Below, one piece after another: positions 35,044 through 42,987 of a DNA stretch of 64,000 nucleotides. Below the pieces are notes generated by a model, which worked only from the letters and a program-made list of their open reading frames with translations, made no database searches and had not been told where the DNA came from. Both the position numbers and the translations under genes were made by a program. The stretch comes from Actinoplanes sp. L3-i22 (GTDB lineage Bacteria > Actinomycetota > Actinomycetes > Mycobacteriales > Micromonosporaceae). The first letter of the stretch is position 1. Each line of letters starts with the position of its first letter. The stretch lies in NCBI RefSeq assembly GCF_019704555.1, contig NZ_AP024745.1, positions 6,704,501-6,768,500 of the forward strand, written 5' to 3'.

Positions 35044-35678
35044 CGGGGGTTCTCCGTTTCGCCGGTGGATGGCTGGCTGGCCCGGCCCTGGCTGGTGGGC
35101 TGGTCGCGGCTCGCGGTGGTGTCGAGCCACTGGTCGACGATCGCACTGACGTGTTTGCACAGGTCGTCGCGGTCGTCGGCGGAGTTGTCGATGCTCCAGT
35201 GGGGCCGGATGGTGTGGAAGCCCCAGCCGTCGGCGCTGTCGGCGACGATCGTGATGTCGGCGCGGGCAGTGAGGCGCCGGCGCCGGACGTCGTCGTCGCA
35301 CCGGACGCCCAGGAAGCAGAAACCGTCAGCGACCAGGCGCGGGTAGTCCACGGCGGTGTCGCGCAGGTCGTCGTTGATGACGACGTCGGCGCAGCAGGCA
35401 CGCGTCCGGGTGAGGAAGTCGTCGGCGAGGAAGTCCGGGTTGATCCGCCGCAGCTGGGTAGCGAGCACCCGCAGCAACTCGTTGTCGTGAGTCCACAGGT
35501 CGACGTCGCGGCCGGCGCTCGCGTAGAGGTGCTGCTGGAGCCGATACAGCGGCAGCGCGATCTTGATGATCTGCATGGTCATGCCGCGGCCGTGCAGGTC
35601 CTCGGCGATCAGCCGGCTCACGGTTGATTTCCCGGAGCCCGCGGTGCCGTACACGCAGAGTCGAAGTGTCGGCACCAT
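35040..35678 (-). CDS. Deoxynucleoside- or adenylate-kinase-like P-loop protein
   Basis: A 212-residue protein. Walker A GTAGSGKSTVSRL (about 11-23) is followed by QQHLYASAGRDVDLWTHDNELLRVLATQLRRINPDFLADDFL and VINDDLRDTAVDYPRLVADGF, a lid and Asp-rich pattern of small nucleotide kinases or phage dNMP kinases. The ATG at 35678 follows the NUDIX stop by two bases, so they are cotranscribed. The last 30 residues are polar. Substrate not determined. Confidence 0.75.
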   Translation of the reverse strand: MVPTLRLCVYGTAGSGKSTVSRLIAEDLHGRGMTMQIIKIALPLYRLQQHLYASAGRDVDLWTHDNELLRVLATQLRRINPDFLADDFLTRTRACCADVVINDDLRDTAVDYPRLVADGFCFLGVRCDDDVRRRRLTARADITIVADSADGWGFHTIRPHWSIDNSADDRDDLCKHVSAIVDQWLDTTASRDQPTSQGRASQPSTGETENPR

Positions 35679-35680
35679 GG

Positions 35681-36127
35681 CTATCGCGGCCAGCTGAGCT
35701 CGCTGTACGCCAGGCCTGCACGGTAGTCGGTGAGGGCCTGCCGCGCGTAGGGAATCATCGGCGTCGGCAGGTCGTCCAGGTGGTGCCACTGCCACCCGGC
35801 GCATTTGTCCGGCTCGGTGTTGGCCGGTTCGCCGGTCCAGGTGGTGACCTGGAAGAACAGGGCGATGCGGCTGGACTCGGTGAGGTGGTGCAGCACGTGC
35901 ACAAGCCGGGCGTTGCCGGGTTCGATGGTGATGCCCAGTTCTTCGCGGGCTTCCCGGATCAGCGTGGTGAGTGCCGGCTCATGGTCCTCGCCGTGACCGG
36001 CCAGCAGATGCCAGCACCCGTCGGCCCAGCCCGTATTGATCCGCTGGCCGAGCAGGATGTCATCGCCACGGCGCAGGATCAGGTGCACATCCACCTGAGC
36101 GCGCTGGCGGCCATTCGTCATCGCCAT
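35681..36127 (-). CDS. NUDIX hydrolase
   Basis: A 148-residue NUDIX protein. The box GHGEDHEPALTTLIREAREELGI (about 45-67) fits G-x5-E-x7-R-E-x2-E-E-x-G-I. Flanking segments VHLILRRGDDILLGQR and WTGEPANTEPDKCAGWQW are typical of housecleaning or mRNA/nucleotide-sugar hydrolases. Two ATGs (36127 and 36121) are possible; the second overlaps the upstream stop as ATGA and may be used. It is part of the PCMT-NUDIX-kinase-DUF402 operon. Confidence 0.88.
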   Translation of the reverse strand: MAMTNGRQRAQVDVHLILRRGDDILLGQRINTGWADGCWHLLAGHGEDHEPALTTLIREAREELGITIEPGNARLVHVLHHLTESSRIALFFQVTTWTGEPANTEPDKCAGWQWHHLDDLPTPMIPYARQALTDYRAGLAYSELSWPR

Positions 36128-37185
36128 TCGCTGATTTTCCTCGTGTCGTGTCGTGGGGCGGTGGGTGGCAGCGCGTGCAAGTCCCAGCCGGGCAGGCCGG
36201 CGCCGTCATACGGCACCAGGCGGGTGGAGAACCCGTCGGGCGCGGGGCGGCCGGCCTGTTCCCACCGCGTGAGCCAGGCCCGCAGCACCGCCATGGACAC
36301 CGAGCCGGGGCTATCGGCGATGACGGTCGCATCGGTCAAGATCACGGCCGCCGACGTGGCGGTGGTGTGGCCGATCCCGCGGATCTCGTTGCGGAGTGAG
36401 ACCAGGCTCAGGCTCGGGTCGGCCAGGGCTGCGGTGAAGGCGCTCCAGGACCGCCAGTCCGCTTCCAAATCGCGGTAGGTCTCGGTGTGTCCGGGGTGCA
36501 GGAGCTGGTTGAGGCCCGAACGGGCGCCGCTGCCGTCAGGGTCGTCGGCGCGCCAGCCGATGGCGATCCAGGACGGATCCGGTTGGGGGTCGCAGTAGTC
36601 GACCCAGCGGCCGGGAACGGTCACGGCGTCGTCCACCGCGGTCGGGGTGCTCTGGGCGTAAATGCCACCGGTGACGGCCTGCACCTGCGGCTGGCCGGCG
36701 GCGACGGTGATGGTCGTGATCAGGGTGATGGAGGGCAGGCGTGCAATCGGCAGGCAAACAACGATCCGCCCACCGTCCACGACCTGGTCAACCAAGGCTC
36801 GGGGCAGCCGCGGCGGCGTGCACCACACGACAACACGGTCGAAAGGTGCCGCCGGGGGAAAGCCTTCGTGGCCGTCGGCGACGTAGCAGTCGACCCCGGT
36901 GACCCCGCGTTCGGCGTGAATCGCTCGCGCCCGGTCGATGAGCTCGTCGCTGATGTCGATGCTCGTGACCCGCCCGGACGGCCCGCACAGCTGGGTAAGG
37001 AGGGCGCCGCTGTATCCGGAGCCGGTGCCGATCTCCAAAACGCAGTGCCCGGCCTGAACCTGTAGGGAGGTAACTTCGCGCTGGATCCACTCGGGTACGG
37101 AGCGGTGGACGGTCTCTCCATAGCGCTCGTGATGGGTATAGGCAGCAGCGGGTACGGCGCCGAAAACGTCATCGAGGTCGGTCAT
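36118..37185 (-). CDS. PCMT-type methyltransferase, second copy
   Basis: A 355-residue SAM methyltransferase. Residues 15-130 contain AYTHHERYGETVHRSVPEWIQREVTSL, CVLEIGTGSGYSGALLTQLCGP (SAM motif I), VTSIDISDELIDRARAIH and FDRVVVWCTPPRLPRALVDQV. It resembles L-isoaspartate methyltransferases of peptide clusters and, like the copy at 33028, carries a C-terminal domain of about 150 residues. ATG 37185 follows GGAGGAGCC. It leads a four-gene operon. Confidence 0.8.
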   Translation of the reverse strand: MTDLDDVFGAVPAAAYTHHERYGETVHRSVPEWIQREVTSLQVQAGHCVLEIGTGSGYSGALLTQLCGPSGRVTSIDISDELIDRARAIHAERGVTGVDCYVADGHEGFPPAAPFDRVVVWCTPPRLPRALVDQVVDGGRIVVCLPIARLPSITLITTITVAAGQPQVQAVTGGIYAQSTPTAVDDAVTVPGRWVDYCDPQPDPSWIAIGWRADDPDGSGARSGLNQLLHPGHTETYRDLEADWRSWSAFTAALADPSLSLVSLRNEIRGIGHTTATSAAVILTDATVIADSPGSVSMAVLRAWLTRWEQAGRPAPDGFSTRLVPYDGAGLPGWDLHALPPTAPRHDTRKISEWR

Positions 37186-37630
37186 GGCTCCTCCAAGTGC
37201 GCAGGGGAGACGGCTGGTTAGCGGCAGGTGCGGTCTTGCTGCGGGGATCGATAGCCCGTCTGTGGTGGGAAATTCGTTGATCCGGGCCTCTGGGCCGTCG
37301 CGATCGGGTCTCATCCCGCGCGACGTCCGGGGCGGGCAGAGCGGGGCCCGGGTGCGGAGGGAGACTCGCTGCCCTGCTCGCTGGACGAGCCGAGCGCCAA
37401 CGTAGCGGGCGGACCGGGCGCCATGCCGCCGTGAGCATCGTGAAATGTGAGGACCGGGCTGCCAACACGACCCTCGACGGCGCGGGCCACGCGGATCGGT
37501 ACGGTTTGCCACGGTGGCCGGGTAATGAACAAAGCCGTCACGGTGCTCCTTCACGGCGGCGAACAATCAGATGCGGTGACGACTGTGAAGAGGTGTCAGC
37601 GCAGCCACAGGGGATCCCCACGATTGGCCA
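37186..37630 (-). other. Promoter region of the PCMT operon with possible small frame
   Basis: About 445 bases. A leftward 76-codon frame (37311-37541) begins at GTG after AAGGAGCACC, a good ribosome site, and encodes MTALFITRPPWQTVPIRVARAVEGR and then Pro/Ser-rich sequence. It may be a small protein or leader; nothing else is recognisable. The PCMT promoter must lie in this stretch. Confidence 0.4.
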
Positions 37631-38119
37631 CTATTGCCAGCCGCTGAGCTGCAGAAATGTTCCGGTCCGCCACACCTCGATGGCGGCGACCGTGTACGGA
37701 TAGGTGTTCTCCGGGATGGCGTCGAGCCCGACCCACCGGATCTCAGCGCACTTGTGCGGCTCCCGGTTGACCGGTTCGCCGTGGCGATCGGGGTCGTAGG
37801 CCACGGAGAAGATCACCCCGATCCGCCCGTGCCAGGCGTTGCGGTGATGCACCACGCCGGCCAACTGCAGCTCGTCCGGCTCGAACCGGATCCCGATTTC
37901 CTCAGCCGCTTCCCGCCGGACCGCGGTGACGACGTCCTCGCCGTGCTCCATCTTGCCGCTCGGGAGATTCCACTGATGGTCGGCGTAGCCCGTGCCGTCC
38001 CGCATCCCCAGCAACACCGTGTCGCCGTCGTGAAGCAGCAGGAAGACGTCCACCGGATGCTGGGGCGGGACCGGGTGCTGGGGCGGGGCAGTCGGCTCGG
38101 GTTGGTGGGTGGTGCTCAA
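37631..38119 (-). CDS. NUDIX hydrolase, TTG start
   Basis: A 162-residue NUDIX protein. The box GKMEHGEDVVTAVRREAAEEIGI (about 64-86) is complete. DVFLLLHDGDTVLLGMRDGTGYADHQWNLPSGKMEHGE and FSVAYDPDRHGEPVNREPHKCAEIRWVGLDAIPENTYPY are as in mutator-MutT-like nucleotide hydrolases. The TTG at 38119 is chosen because GGAGGAGA precedes it by seven bases and no ATG is available near the N-terminus. It lies 36 bases after the exonuclease gene. Confidence 0.88.
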   Translation of the reverse strand: MSTTHQPEPTAPPQHPVPPQHPVDVFLLLHDGDTVLLGMRDGTGYADHQWNLPSGKMEHGEDVVTAVRREAAEEIGIRFEPDELQLAGVVHHRNAWHGRIGVIFSVAYDPDRHGEPVNREPHKCAEIRWVGLDAIPENTYPYTVAAIEVWRTGTFLQLSGWQ

Positions 38120-38155
38120 CGTCGTCTCCTCCGGGGGTGCACAAGGCGGGCGTGG

Positions 38156-38812
38156 TCAGAACAGGGCATCTTGGGCAGGAGCGGCGCCGCCGGGTGGTGG
38201 CAGGCCGGCCAGCTGCTTGAGCTGGCTCAGCCGTGACCACCCGTGCCGGGTGGCGCCGTCGGTGAGCAGCCGCTGCAGCAGCGCGGCGGTGACCAGGGCG
38301 TCGGGCAGCGCCCGGTGCCGTCCGGCCGGCACCGGTATGCGAGTGTGGGCCAGCAGCGCGTCGAGGCTGTACGAGGCGAGGCCGGGGTAGGCGTGCTGGG
38401 CCAGGCGACGGGTGCACAGCATCGGCGCCGCTGCCAGGGTGGGGCAGGCAGTGGCGTATCGGGCGAGGATGTTGGCCTCGGTCGAGGCGTGATGGGCGAC
38501 CGCCACGTACGGCGGCTCGCGCAGGCTGGTGTCGAGTTCGGCGAGCACGATGCCGGCCGGTGGCCGGTCGGCGACCATCTCCGCGGTGATGCCGACCTGC
38601 CGGGCGGTGACCGGCGCGTGCGCGGGCGGGCGCATCAGCGCCGCGAACCGGCCGACCTCCGCCAGGACAGCGCCTGCCGGGCGCAGCACTACTGCACCGA
38701 CTTCGATCGGCTCTGCTGGGTAACCCTTCGGCGTACAGCCCTCAAAGTCGACCACGACGAACGTGCTGGTCCTGAAGGCCGGATCGGCGGCGTAGGCGCG
38801 AAGATCGATCAC
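38156..38812 (-). CDS. DEDD 3'-5' exonuclease (DnaQ-like)
   Basis: A 218-residue protein coupled to the upstream kinase by a GTGA overlap. Exo I: TFVVVDFEGCTPKG, with Asp and Glu (about 21-23). Exo II: VAVAHHASTEANILARYATACP. Exo III: HRALPDALVTAALLQRLL. Substrate may be DNA or RNA. DnaQ-like proteins in such clusters act in nucleic-acid proofreading or trimming; the role here is unknown. Confidence 0.82.
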   Translation of the reverse strand: MIDLRAYAADPAFRTSTFVVVDFEGCTPKGYPAEPIEVGAVVLRPAGAVLAEVGRFAALMRPPAHAPVTARQVGITAEMVADRPPAGIVLAELDTSLREPPYVAVAHHASTEANILARYATACPTLAAAPMLCTRRLAQHAYPGLASYSLDALLAHTRIPVPAGRHRALPDALVTAALLQRLLTDGATRHGWSRLSQLKQLAGLPPPGGAAPAQDALF

Positions 38813-39333
38813 CGGGCACCCCTACCGCGGTGGTAAGCCATTACGTCCAGATACAGGTTCGCCTGCTCCCGCCTGGTCAGGTGGACGACCACCGCGCCGC
38901 GGAAATGGTCGCTGATGCACGCCTGGACCCGCGGCAGGTGGTCCCGCCGATACCGCCATCCGACATACCAGAGGAAAGATCCGTTAATACGATCAAAAAC
39001 GCCGTCGGGGTGCCGACCGCCGCGGTAGCGCAGCCGGCGCTGCAGGATCCCGAGCAGGCAGACCAGCGGGTGCGGGTCGACCACGATCACCGTGTCGGCC
39101 CTGGCGAGCCGGATCGGCATCGACGCTAGCGAGTTCCCTTCGACGATCCAGCTCTCGCCCGCAACAATCGCCTGCTGCTGGTCGGCGAAGGTGTTCTCGG
39201 CGACCGTGGTGCCGTCCTCGGCGTAGCGCAGGTCATCGAGATGCGTAACCGGGATCCCCAAGACGGCGCCGAGCCGGTTGGCCAGCACGGTCTTGCCCGC
39301 GCCCCCGTTACCGACGATCGCGATCCGCTGCAC
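38809..39333 (-). CDS. Adenylate-kinase-like P-loop protein (FlaR type)
   Basis: A 174-residue protein. Walker A GNGGAGKTVLANRLG (about 8-22) is followed by IPVTHLDDLRY, ESWIVEGNSLASMPIRLARADTVIVVDPHPLVCLLGILQRRLRYRG, the pattern of topology-modulation/FlaR-like small kinases. GTG 39333 follows GGGAGGAGG. It overlaps the preceding phosphotransferase gene by 26 bases. Substrate unknown. Confidence 0.8.
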   Translation of the reverse strand: MQRIAIVGNGGAGKTVLANRLGAVLGIPVTHLDDLRYAEDGTTVAENTFADQQQAIVAGESWIVEGNSLASMPIRLARADTVIVVDPHPLVCLLGILQRRLRYRGGRHPDGVFDRINGSFLWYVGWRYRRDHLPRVQACISDHFRGAVVVHLTRREQANLYLDVMAYHRGRGAR

Positions 39334-40141
39334 GCGGCGACCTCCTCCCGGCAAGGTGACCGGCGGCGCCGAGCAGACGGTCACGGTCGGCCAGGACGTA
39401 ATCGGCGGCCCGCCGGTAGCCGGCGGCATGGTCCTCGTCGCGGTGCACCGCGAACGCGGGATCGCCGGCGTGGACCCGGTCGTCGATGTGCGCGGCCATC
39501 CCCAGCAGGCGCAGCACCGCGAAGTCAACGACCTGTTCGGGGCGGACGCCGCGCCCGTAGGAGTCGGTGAGCAGCCGCAGCCGGCCAGCACGGTCGGGCT
39601 CGGTGCCCCAGCCGAAACCGGCCAGCCCGTCCGGCGGGTGCAGCGGAATCCAGTGGTGGGCGGCGTAGGCGAGATCCCAGACGCGGTTCGACGGGCCGGC
39701 GAGGTCCCAGTCGATGATGCCGACCACGGTCGTGCCGTCGAAGACCAGATTCCATGGGGTCAGGTCGTGGTGGCCGATGCAGTCGATGACGGCGGGCACG
39801 GCCGGCTCCAGGCGGTGCCAGCGGCCCGGCCGCGGCGCGACGAAACCCTGCGTGGCGTCGTGCATATCCCGGATCACGCGGACGACCTCGACAAGGGTGT
39901 CGTCGCTGCGCAGCTCGGCGGTCAGCAGCGGATAGCCGGTGTCACCCGGCAGGTGACTCAGGATCTCCCGGGTCCCGTCCGCCGTGGTGCCGAGCCTGCG
40001 TGGCGCGAGCTGGAAGCCGACCTGCGCGAAATGATCGAGGAGCGCGTGCACGTTCTGCGCGCCGGGCCCCATCAACCGCTCGACAGCCTCACCGCGCCGG
40101 ATCGGCCGGGCGAACCGGCCGCGCAGCATCGGATCGGTCAT
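39308..40141 (-). CDS. Aminoglycoside/homoserine-kinase-like phosphotransferase
   Basis: A 277-residue protein. The catalytic and metal-binding loops are clear: VIDCIGHHDLTPWNLVFDGTTVVGIIDWDLAGPSNRVWDLAY (about 119-160), i.e. HxDxxxxN and the IDWD motif of the APH/choline kinase family. The P-loop-like N-terminal nucleotide region is weak. Start at ATG 40141 in an ATGA overlap with the MFS gene. It could inactivate or activate a small molecule handled by the cluster. Confidence 0.8.
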   Translation of the reverse strand: MTDPMLRGRFARPIRRGEAVERLMGPGAQNVHALLDHFAQVGFQLAPRRLGTTADGTREILSHLPGDTGYPLLTAELRSDDTLVEVVRVIRDMHDATQGFVAPRPGRWHRLEPAVPAVIDCIGHHDLTPWNLVFDGTTVVGIIDWDLAGPSNRVWDLAYAAHHWIPLHPPDGLAGFGWGTEPDRAGRLRLLTDSYGRGVRPEQVVDFAVLRLLGMAAHIDDRVHAGDPAFAVHRDEDHAAGYRRAADYVLADRDRLLGAAGHLAGRRSPRAADRDRR

Positions 40142-41436
40142 AACGCTTCCTCCGACGACGGCAGTACTCCGGGACTGGTGCCGGCCGCCGGGCGGGTGGC
40201 CGGCCAGGCGCGCCAGGGCAGGATGACGACGGTGGCCAGCAACACGGCGGCCAGCGCGAGCAGCGCGGTCCGGGCGCCGAAAACCGCGGCAGCCAACCCG
40301 CCTGCGGCGATCATGACCGGTTGGGCGATCTTGCTGCTGACCGCCCACGCGGCGGCGACCCGGGCGAGGTAGCCGTCGGCGGTGGCCTGCATCCGGTACG
40401 TCGCGAACGCCGGATTGAACACCCCGGCGGCAAACAGCAGCGCCGTGTCCGCGCCGACGATCATGGCCAGCCCCGCCGTCGTGCCGGGCGCGAGCGGGAT
40501 GAAGCCCATCCACAGGCAGCGGCCCGCGCCACCGACCAGCAGGACCCGCATCAGCCCGGCGCGGGCGATGATCCGCGGCGCCACCAGCGAGCCGAGCACC
40601 CCAGCCGCGCACGGCAGCCCGAGAGCCAGGCCGTATGCGGCCGGCGTGAACCCGAGGTCGCGCAGCATCAGCACAGCGATCAGCGGAGTCGAACCGACAA
40701 TGCACCCACCGAAGATCAGCGAGTGCGCGAACAGCCGACGCAGGACCGGGTGGGCGGCGATGTGCCGCCAGCCCGCGGTCATATCGGCCATCGAGTGCCG
40801 GCCCTTCGCCGGGCCGACCGCCTCCGGTTCACGGTGCCGTATCCGGGCCAGGGACAGGCCGGAGGCCGCGAAGCTAACCGCGTCGACCACGACCGCGGCC
40901 AACGGGCCGAACCCGGAGACCAGCAGACCGCCCGTTGGCGGGCCGGCGGTGCTGGCCGTCCACATGGTCGTCTCCCACCGGCTGTTGACCAGCGCCAGCC
41001 GGTTCGAGGGCACCAGGTGCTTGAGGAACGCGGTGCTGGCTGCCGACGACGCGATCGTCCCGACTGTCTGCGCGGCGGCCACCACGCACAGCTGCCCGAA
41101 CGTCAGCTTCCCCAGCCACGCCGCGACCGGCACGCTGACCAACGTCGCGCACCTCAGCACGTCCGCGCTGATCATGGTCGGTCGTTTGCGGTGGAACTCG
41201 ACCCACGGCCCGAGCGGCATGATCGTCACTGCGGCGGCGACACCGGCCACCGCGGACAGCAGCGACACCTGCCAGTCGGAGGCGTCCAGGACCAGGATCG
41301 CGACCAGGGGCAGCGCGCCCGCGCCGACACCGCTGCCGGCCTGCGACACCGCGTACGCCGTCCACGCCTGCCGTACCGTGTCCCGGGCAGCTGGCGCCGG
41401 ATGGAGGTCGGTGCTGGCGGCGGGTTCGACGGTCAC
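40138..41436 (-). CDS. MFS transporter
   Basis: A 432-residue integral membrane protein of twelve hydrophobic segments, for example VGAGALPLVAILVLDASDWQ, LLSAVAGVAAAVTIMPLGPW, FAHSLIFGGCIVGSTPLIAVL and LLALAAVLLATVVILPW. The first loop has WVEFHRKRPTMISAD, the MFS A-motif. It resembles EntS-like exporters. GTG 41436 is in a GTGA overlap with the upstream gene. Likely export of a product or entry of a substrate for the cluster. Confidence 0.88.
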   Translation of the reverse strand: MTVEPAASTDLHPAPAARDTVRQAWTAYAVSQAGSGVGAGALPLVAILVLDASDWQVSLLSAVAGVAAAVTIMPLGPWVEFHRKRPTMISADVLRCATLVSVPVAAWLGKLTFGQLCVVAAAQTVGTIASSAASTAFLKHLVPSNRLALVNSRWETTMWTASTAGPPTGGLLVSGFGPLAAVVVDAVSFAASGLSLARIRHREPEAVGPAKGRHSMADMTAGWRHIAAHPVLRRLFAHSLIFGGCIVGSTPLIAVLMLRDLGFTPAAYGLALGLPCAAGVLGSLVAPRIIARAGLMRVLLVGGAGRCLWMGFIPLAPGTTAGLAMIVGADTALLFAAGVFNPAFATYRMQATADGYLARVAAAWAVSSKIAQPVMIAAGGLAAAVFGARTALLALAAVLLATVVILPWRAWPATRPAAGTSPGVLPSSEEAL

Positions 41437-41834
41437 CGCGGCGAACGTCCGGCCGGCGGGTCGTGCGGTGCGTCGATGAGGCCCAGCGCGACGTGGTTCG
41501 CGTAATGCGCGGCGATGCCCGCCCGCACGTCGTCGACGAGGTCGTAGTGCACGGCGATCCCGAGCGCGGTCCGCAGCACGTCCTCGATCTCTTTCCCCAT
41601 CTTCGCCGGGTCGAACCGTCCGAGCTTGGCGACCTTGACCCCAGTTCCTTCGGCGTGGTTGACCTGAGGGGCGAGTTCACCGGCTTCCTCCAGCAACCGG
41701 GCCAGCCGCTCGAACGGGCCGTTGTGGTCCGGGAACCGGCGGGTCCGCGCGTGCACCTTCGCGACCAGCTGCGCGAACGTGTCAGGCATCCGCTCCTGCC
41801 GGGCCTCGCGGGGCAGTTGTGCCGCGCCGGTCAC
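41433..41834 (-). CDS. MazG-like nucleotide pyrophosphohydrolase
   Basis: A 133-residue all-helical protein with the MazG pattern: FERLARLLEEAGELAPQVNHAEG (EExxE near 50) and KMGKEIEDVLRTALGIAVHYD, where ExxD completes the Mg site. MazG enzymes degrade non-canonical NTPs. The start is GTG 41834, overlapping the second MazG-like gene upstream. Two neighbouring MazG-like genes form a tandem. Confidence 0.75.
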   Translation of the reverse strand: MTGAAQLPREARQERMPDTFAQLVAKVHARTRRFPDHNGPFERLARLLEEAGELAPQVNHAEGTGVKVAKLGRFDPAKMGKEIEDVLRTALGIAVHYDLVDDVRAGIAAHYANHVALGLIDAPHDPPAGRSPR

Positions 41835-42172
41835 GCCGCGCCCGCCTGGTTGCCCGCTGGTGTCTGGTGAGCGAGTTCCGCCCGGTACGCGGCGGCCTTC
41901 GCCGCGCAGGCGGCGACCGCTTGGCGCGGGTCCATGCCCATGCTCGCGATCGCGGTGAGGCTGGTGAACACGACATCGGCGAGTTTCCCGACCGCGTTAT
42001 CGACGGTGTGGGTCGTTCCCTTGCGCGGATTACTGCCCAGCAAACCCAGCCGTGCCTCGACGACCTCGCCGATCTTCTTGACGCGGCAGGACAGCTCCAG
42101 CTCGCTGGTGCCGTTGCGATCGTCGGGCAGCTCCCGCCACCGCTGCGCCTCCGCGAAGATCTCGTCCGTCAT
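41831..42172 (-). CDS. MazG-like protein, second copy
   Basis: A 113-residue helical protein with SELELSCRVKKIGEVVEARLGLLGSNPRKG and VDNAVGKLADVVFTSLTAIASMG, the ExxE and ExxD positions of MazG-type pyrophosphohydrolases only partly kept (GEVVEAR, KLADVV). It may be a binding partner of the protein at 41433. ATG 42172 overlaps the upstream stop. Confidence 0.65.
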   Translation of the reverse strand: MTDEIFAEAQRWRELPDDRNGTSELELSCRVKKIGEVVEARLGLLGSNPRKGTTHTVDNAVGKLADVVFTSLTAIASMGMDPRQAVAACAAKAAAYRAELAHQTPAGNQAGAA

Positions 42173-42987
42173 GATCGATCCCTTTCTGCCGCAGATGCAG
42201 GCGCCGGCGATGTGGTGGGGCCGAGCAGGTCTGGCCCGTTGTTTTTCGTCGCTGCCAGGGGCAGGGCCGTCACAGCGTCGGCGAGCGCGATCAGCCGCTC
42301 GGCCGCGATGACGGCCGCTGCCAGGTCCGGGCGCGCTTGTGTATCGACGGCGTCGGCGAGCCGGCTGCGCAGCGCGGCGCCGTTCGATGCTTTGGGAATG
42401 CCGAGCTGTGCGCAGATGCTGGCCAGGCGCGCGTGGTCGCTGCGGGCCAGGTACTTCGCGGCCAGTTGCAGGAGCATCAGGGTTGTCTCGGGTGCTGTGG
42501 GGTCACTGCCGCGGGTGTCGCTGCTGGGGTGCCGGTCCAGCAGCGCGATGAACCCGAGGTCCGCGCGCCGCCGTTGCTCAGCGGCGAACAGGAGCAGGCC
42601 ATCGGCGGGATGAGCGGCGGTTGCCGCCGGCCACAGATACAGGTCCACGAGCACCGGCAGGCCAGCTAGTTCCAGGCACACGGCCAGGTAGGCGCCCCCG
42701 GCGGGGGCGTTGCGCGGTTTAGGACGGGCGAACAGCCTCCGGCCCGGTAGGCCCAACCCGGCGAAGACGTCGGACGGCGGGGGTTGCGTGACGGCCACGA
42801 TCAGGTCGATGTCGCTGAGCGCATCGGCGTCGCCGCGACCCAGCGACCCGAACAGCCACGCCGCGACGGCCAGAGGGTGGGATCGCAGCCGGGTCACCGC
42901 CGTGCCGAGCCAGTCCGCGCGGGCCTCGGCAAGAGCAGCGAGCATCGCCGTGGCCGCTGGGGTGGTGTCGTCGCCGCCGGGATTCAT
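42169..42987 (-). CDS. Nucleotidyltransferase (MNT type)
   Basis: A 272-residue protein. VAAWLFGSLGRGDADALSDIDLIVAV (about 42-66) is the GSxxRG...SDIDL signature of Pol-beta-like nucleotidyltransferases. The following LPVLVDLYLWP supplies the third acidic residue. The rest is helical. Such enzymes transfer NMP to antibiotics, proteins or RNA. ATG 42987 in an ATGA overlap with the ABC transporter stop. The start of the tail matches no other domain. Confidence 0.82.
   Translation of the reverse strand: MNPGGDDTTPAATAMLAALAEARADWLGTAVTRLRSHPLAVAAWLFGSLGRGDADALSDIDLIVAVTQPPPSDVFAGLGLPGRRLFARPKPRNAPAGGAYLAVCLELAGLPVLVDLYLWPAATAAHPADGLLLFAAEQRRRADLGFIALLDRHPSSDTRGSDPTAPETTLMLLQLAAKYLARSDHARLASICAQLGIPKASNGAALRSRLADAVDTQARPDLAAAVIAAERLIALADAVTALPLAATKNNGPDLLGPTTSPAPASAAERDRS

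Noticed and set aside
40321..41505. Two long plus-strand frames over the MFS gene
   Set aside because: The minus-strand MFS protein has clear membrane segments; the plus products are low-complexity.
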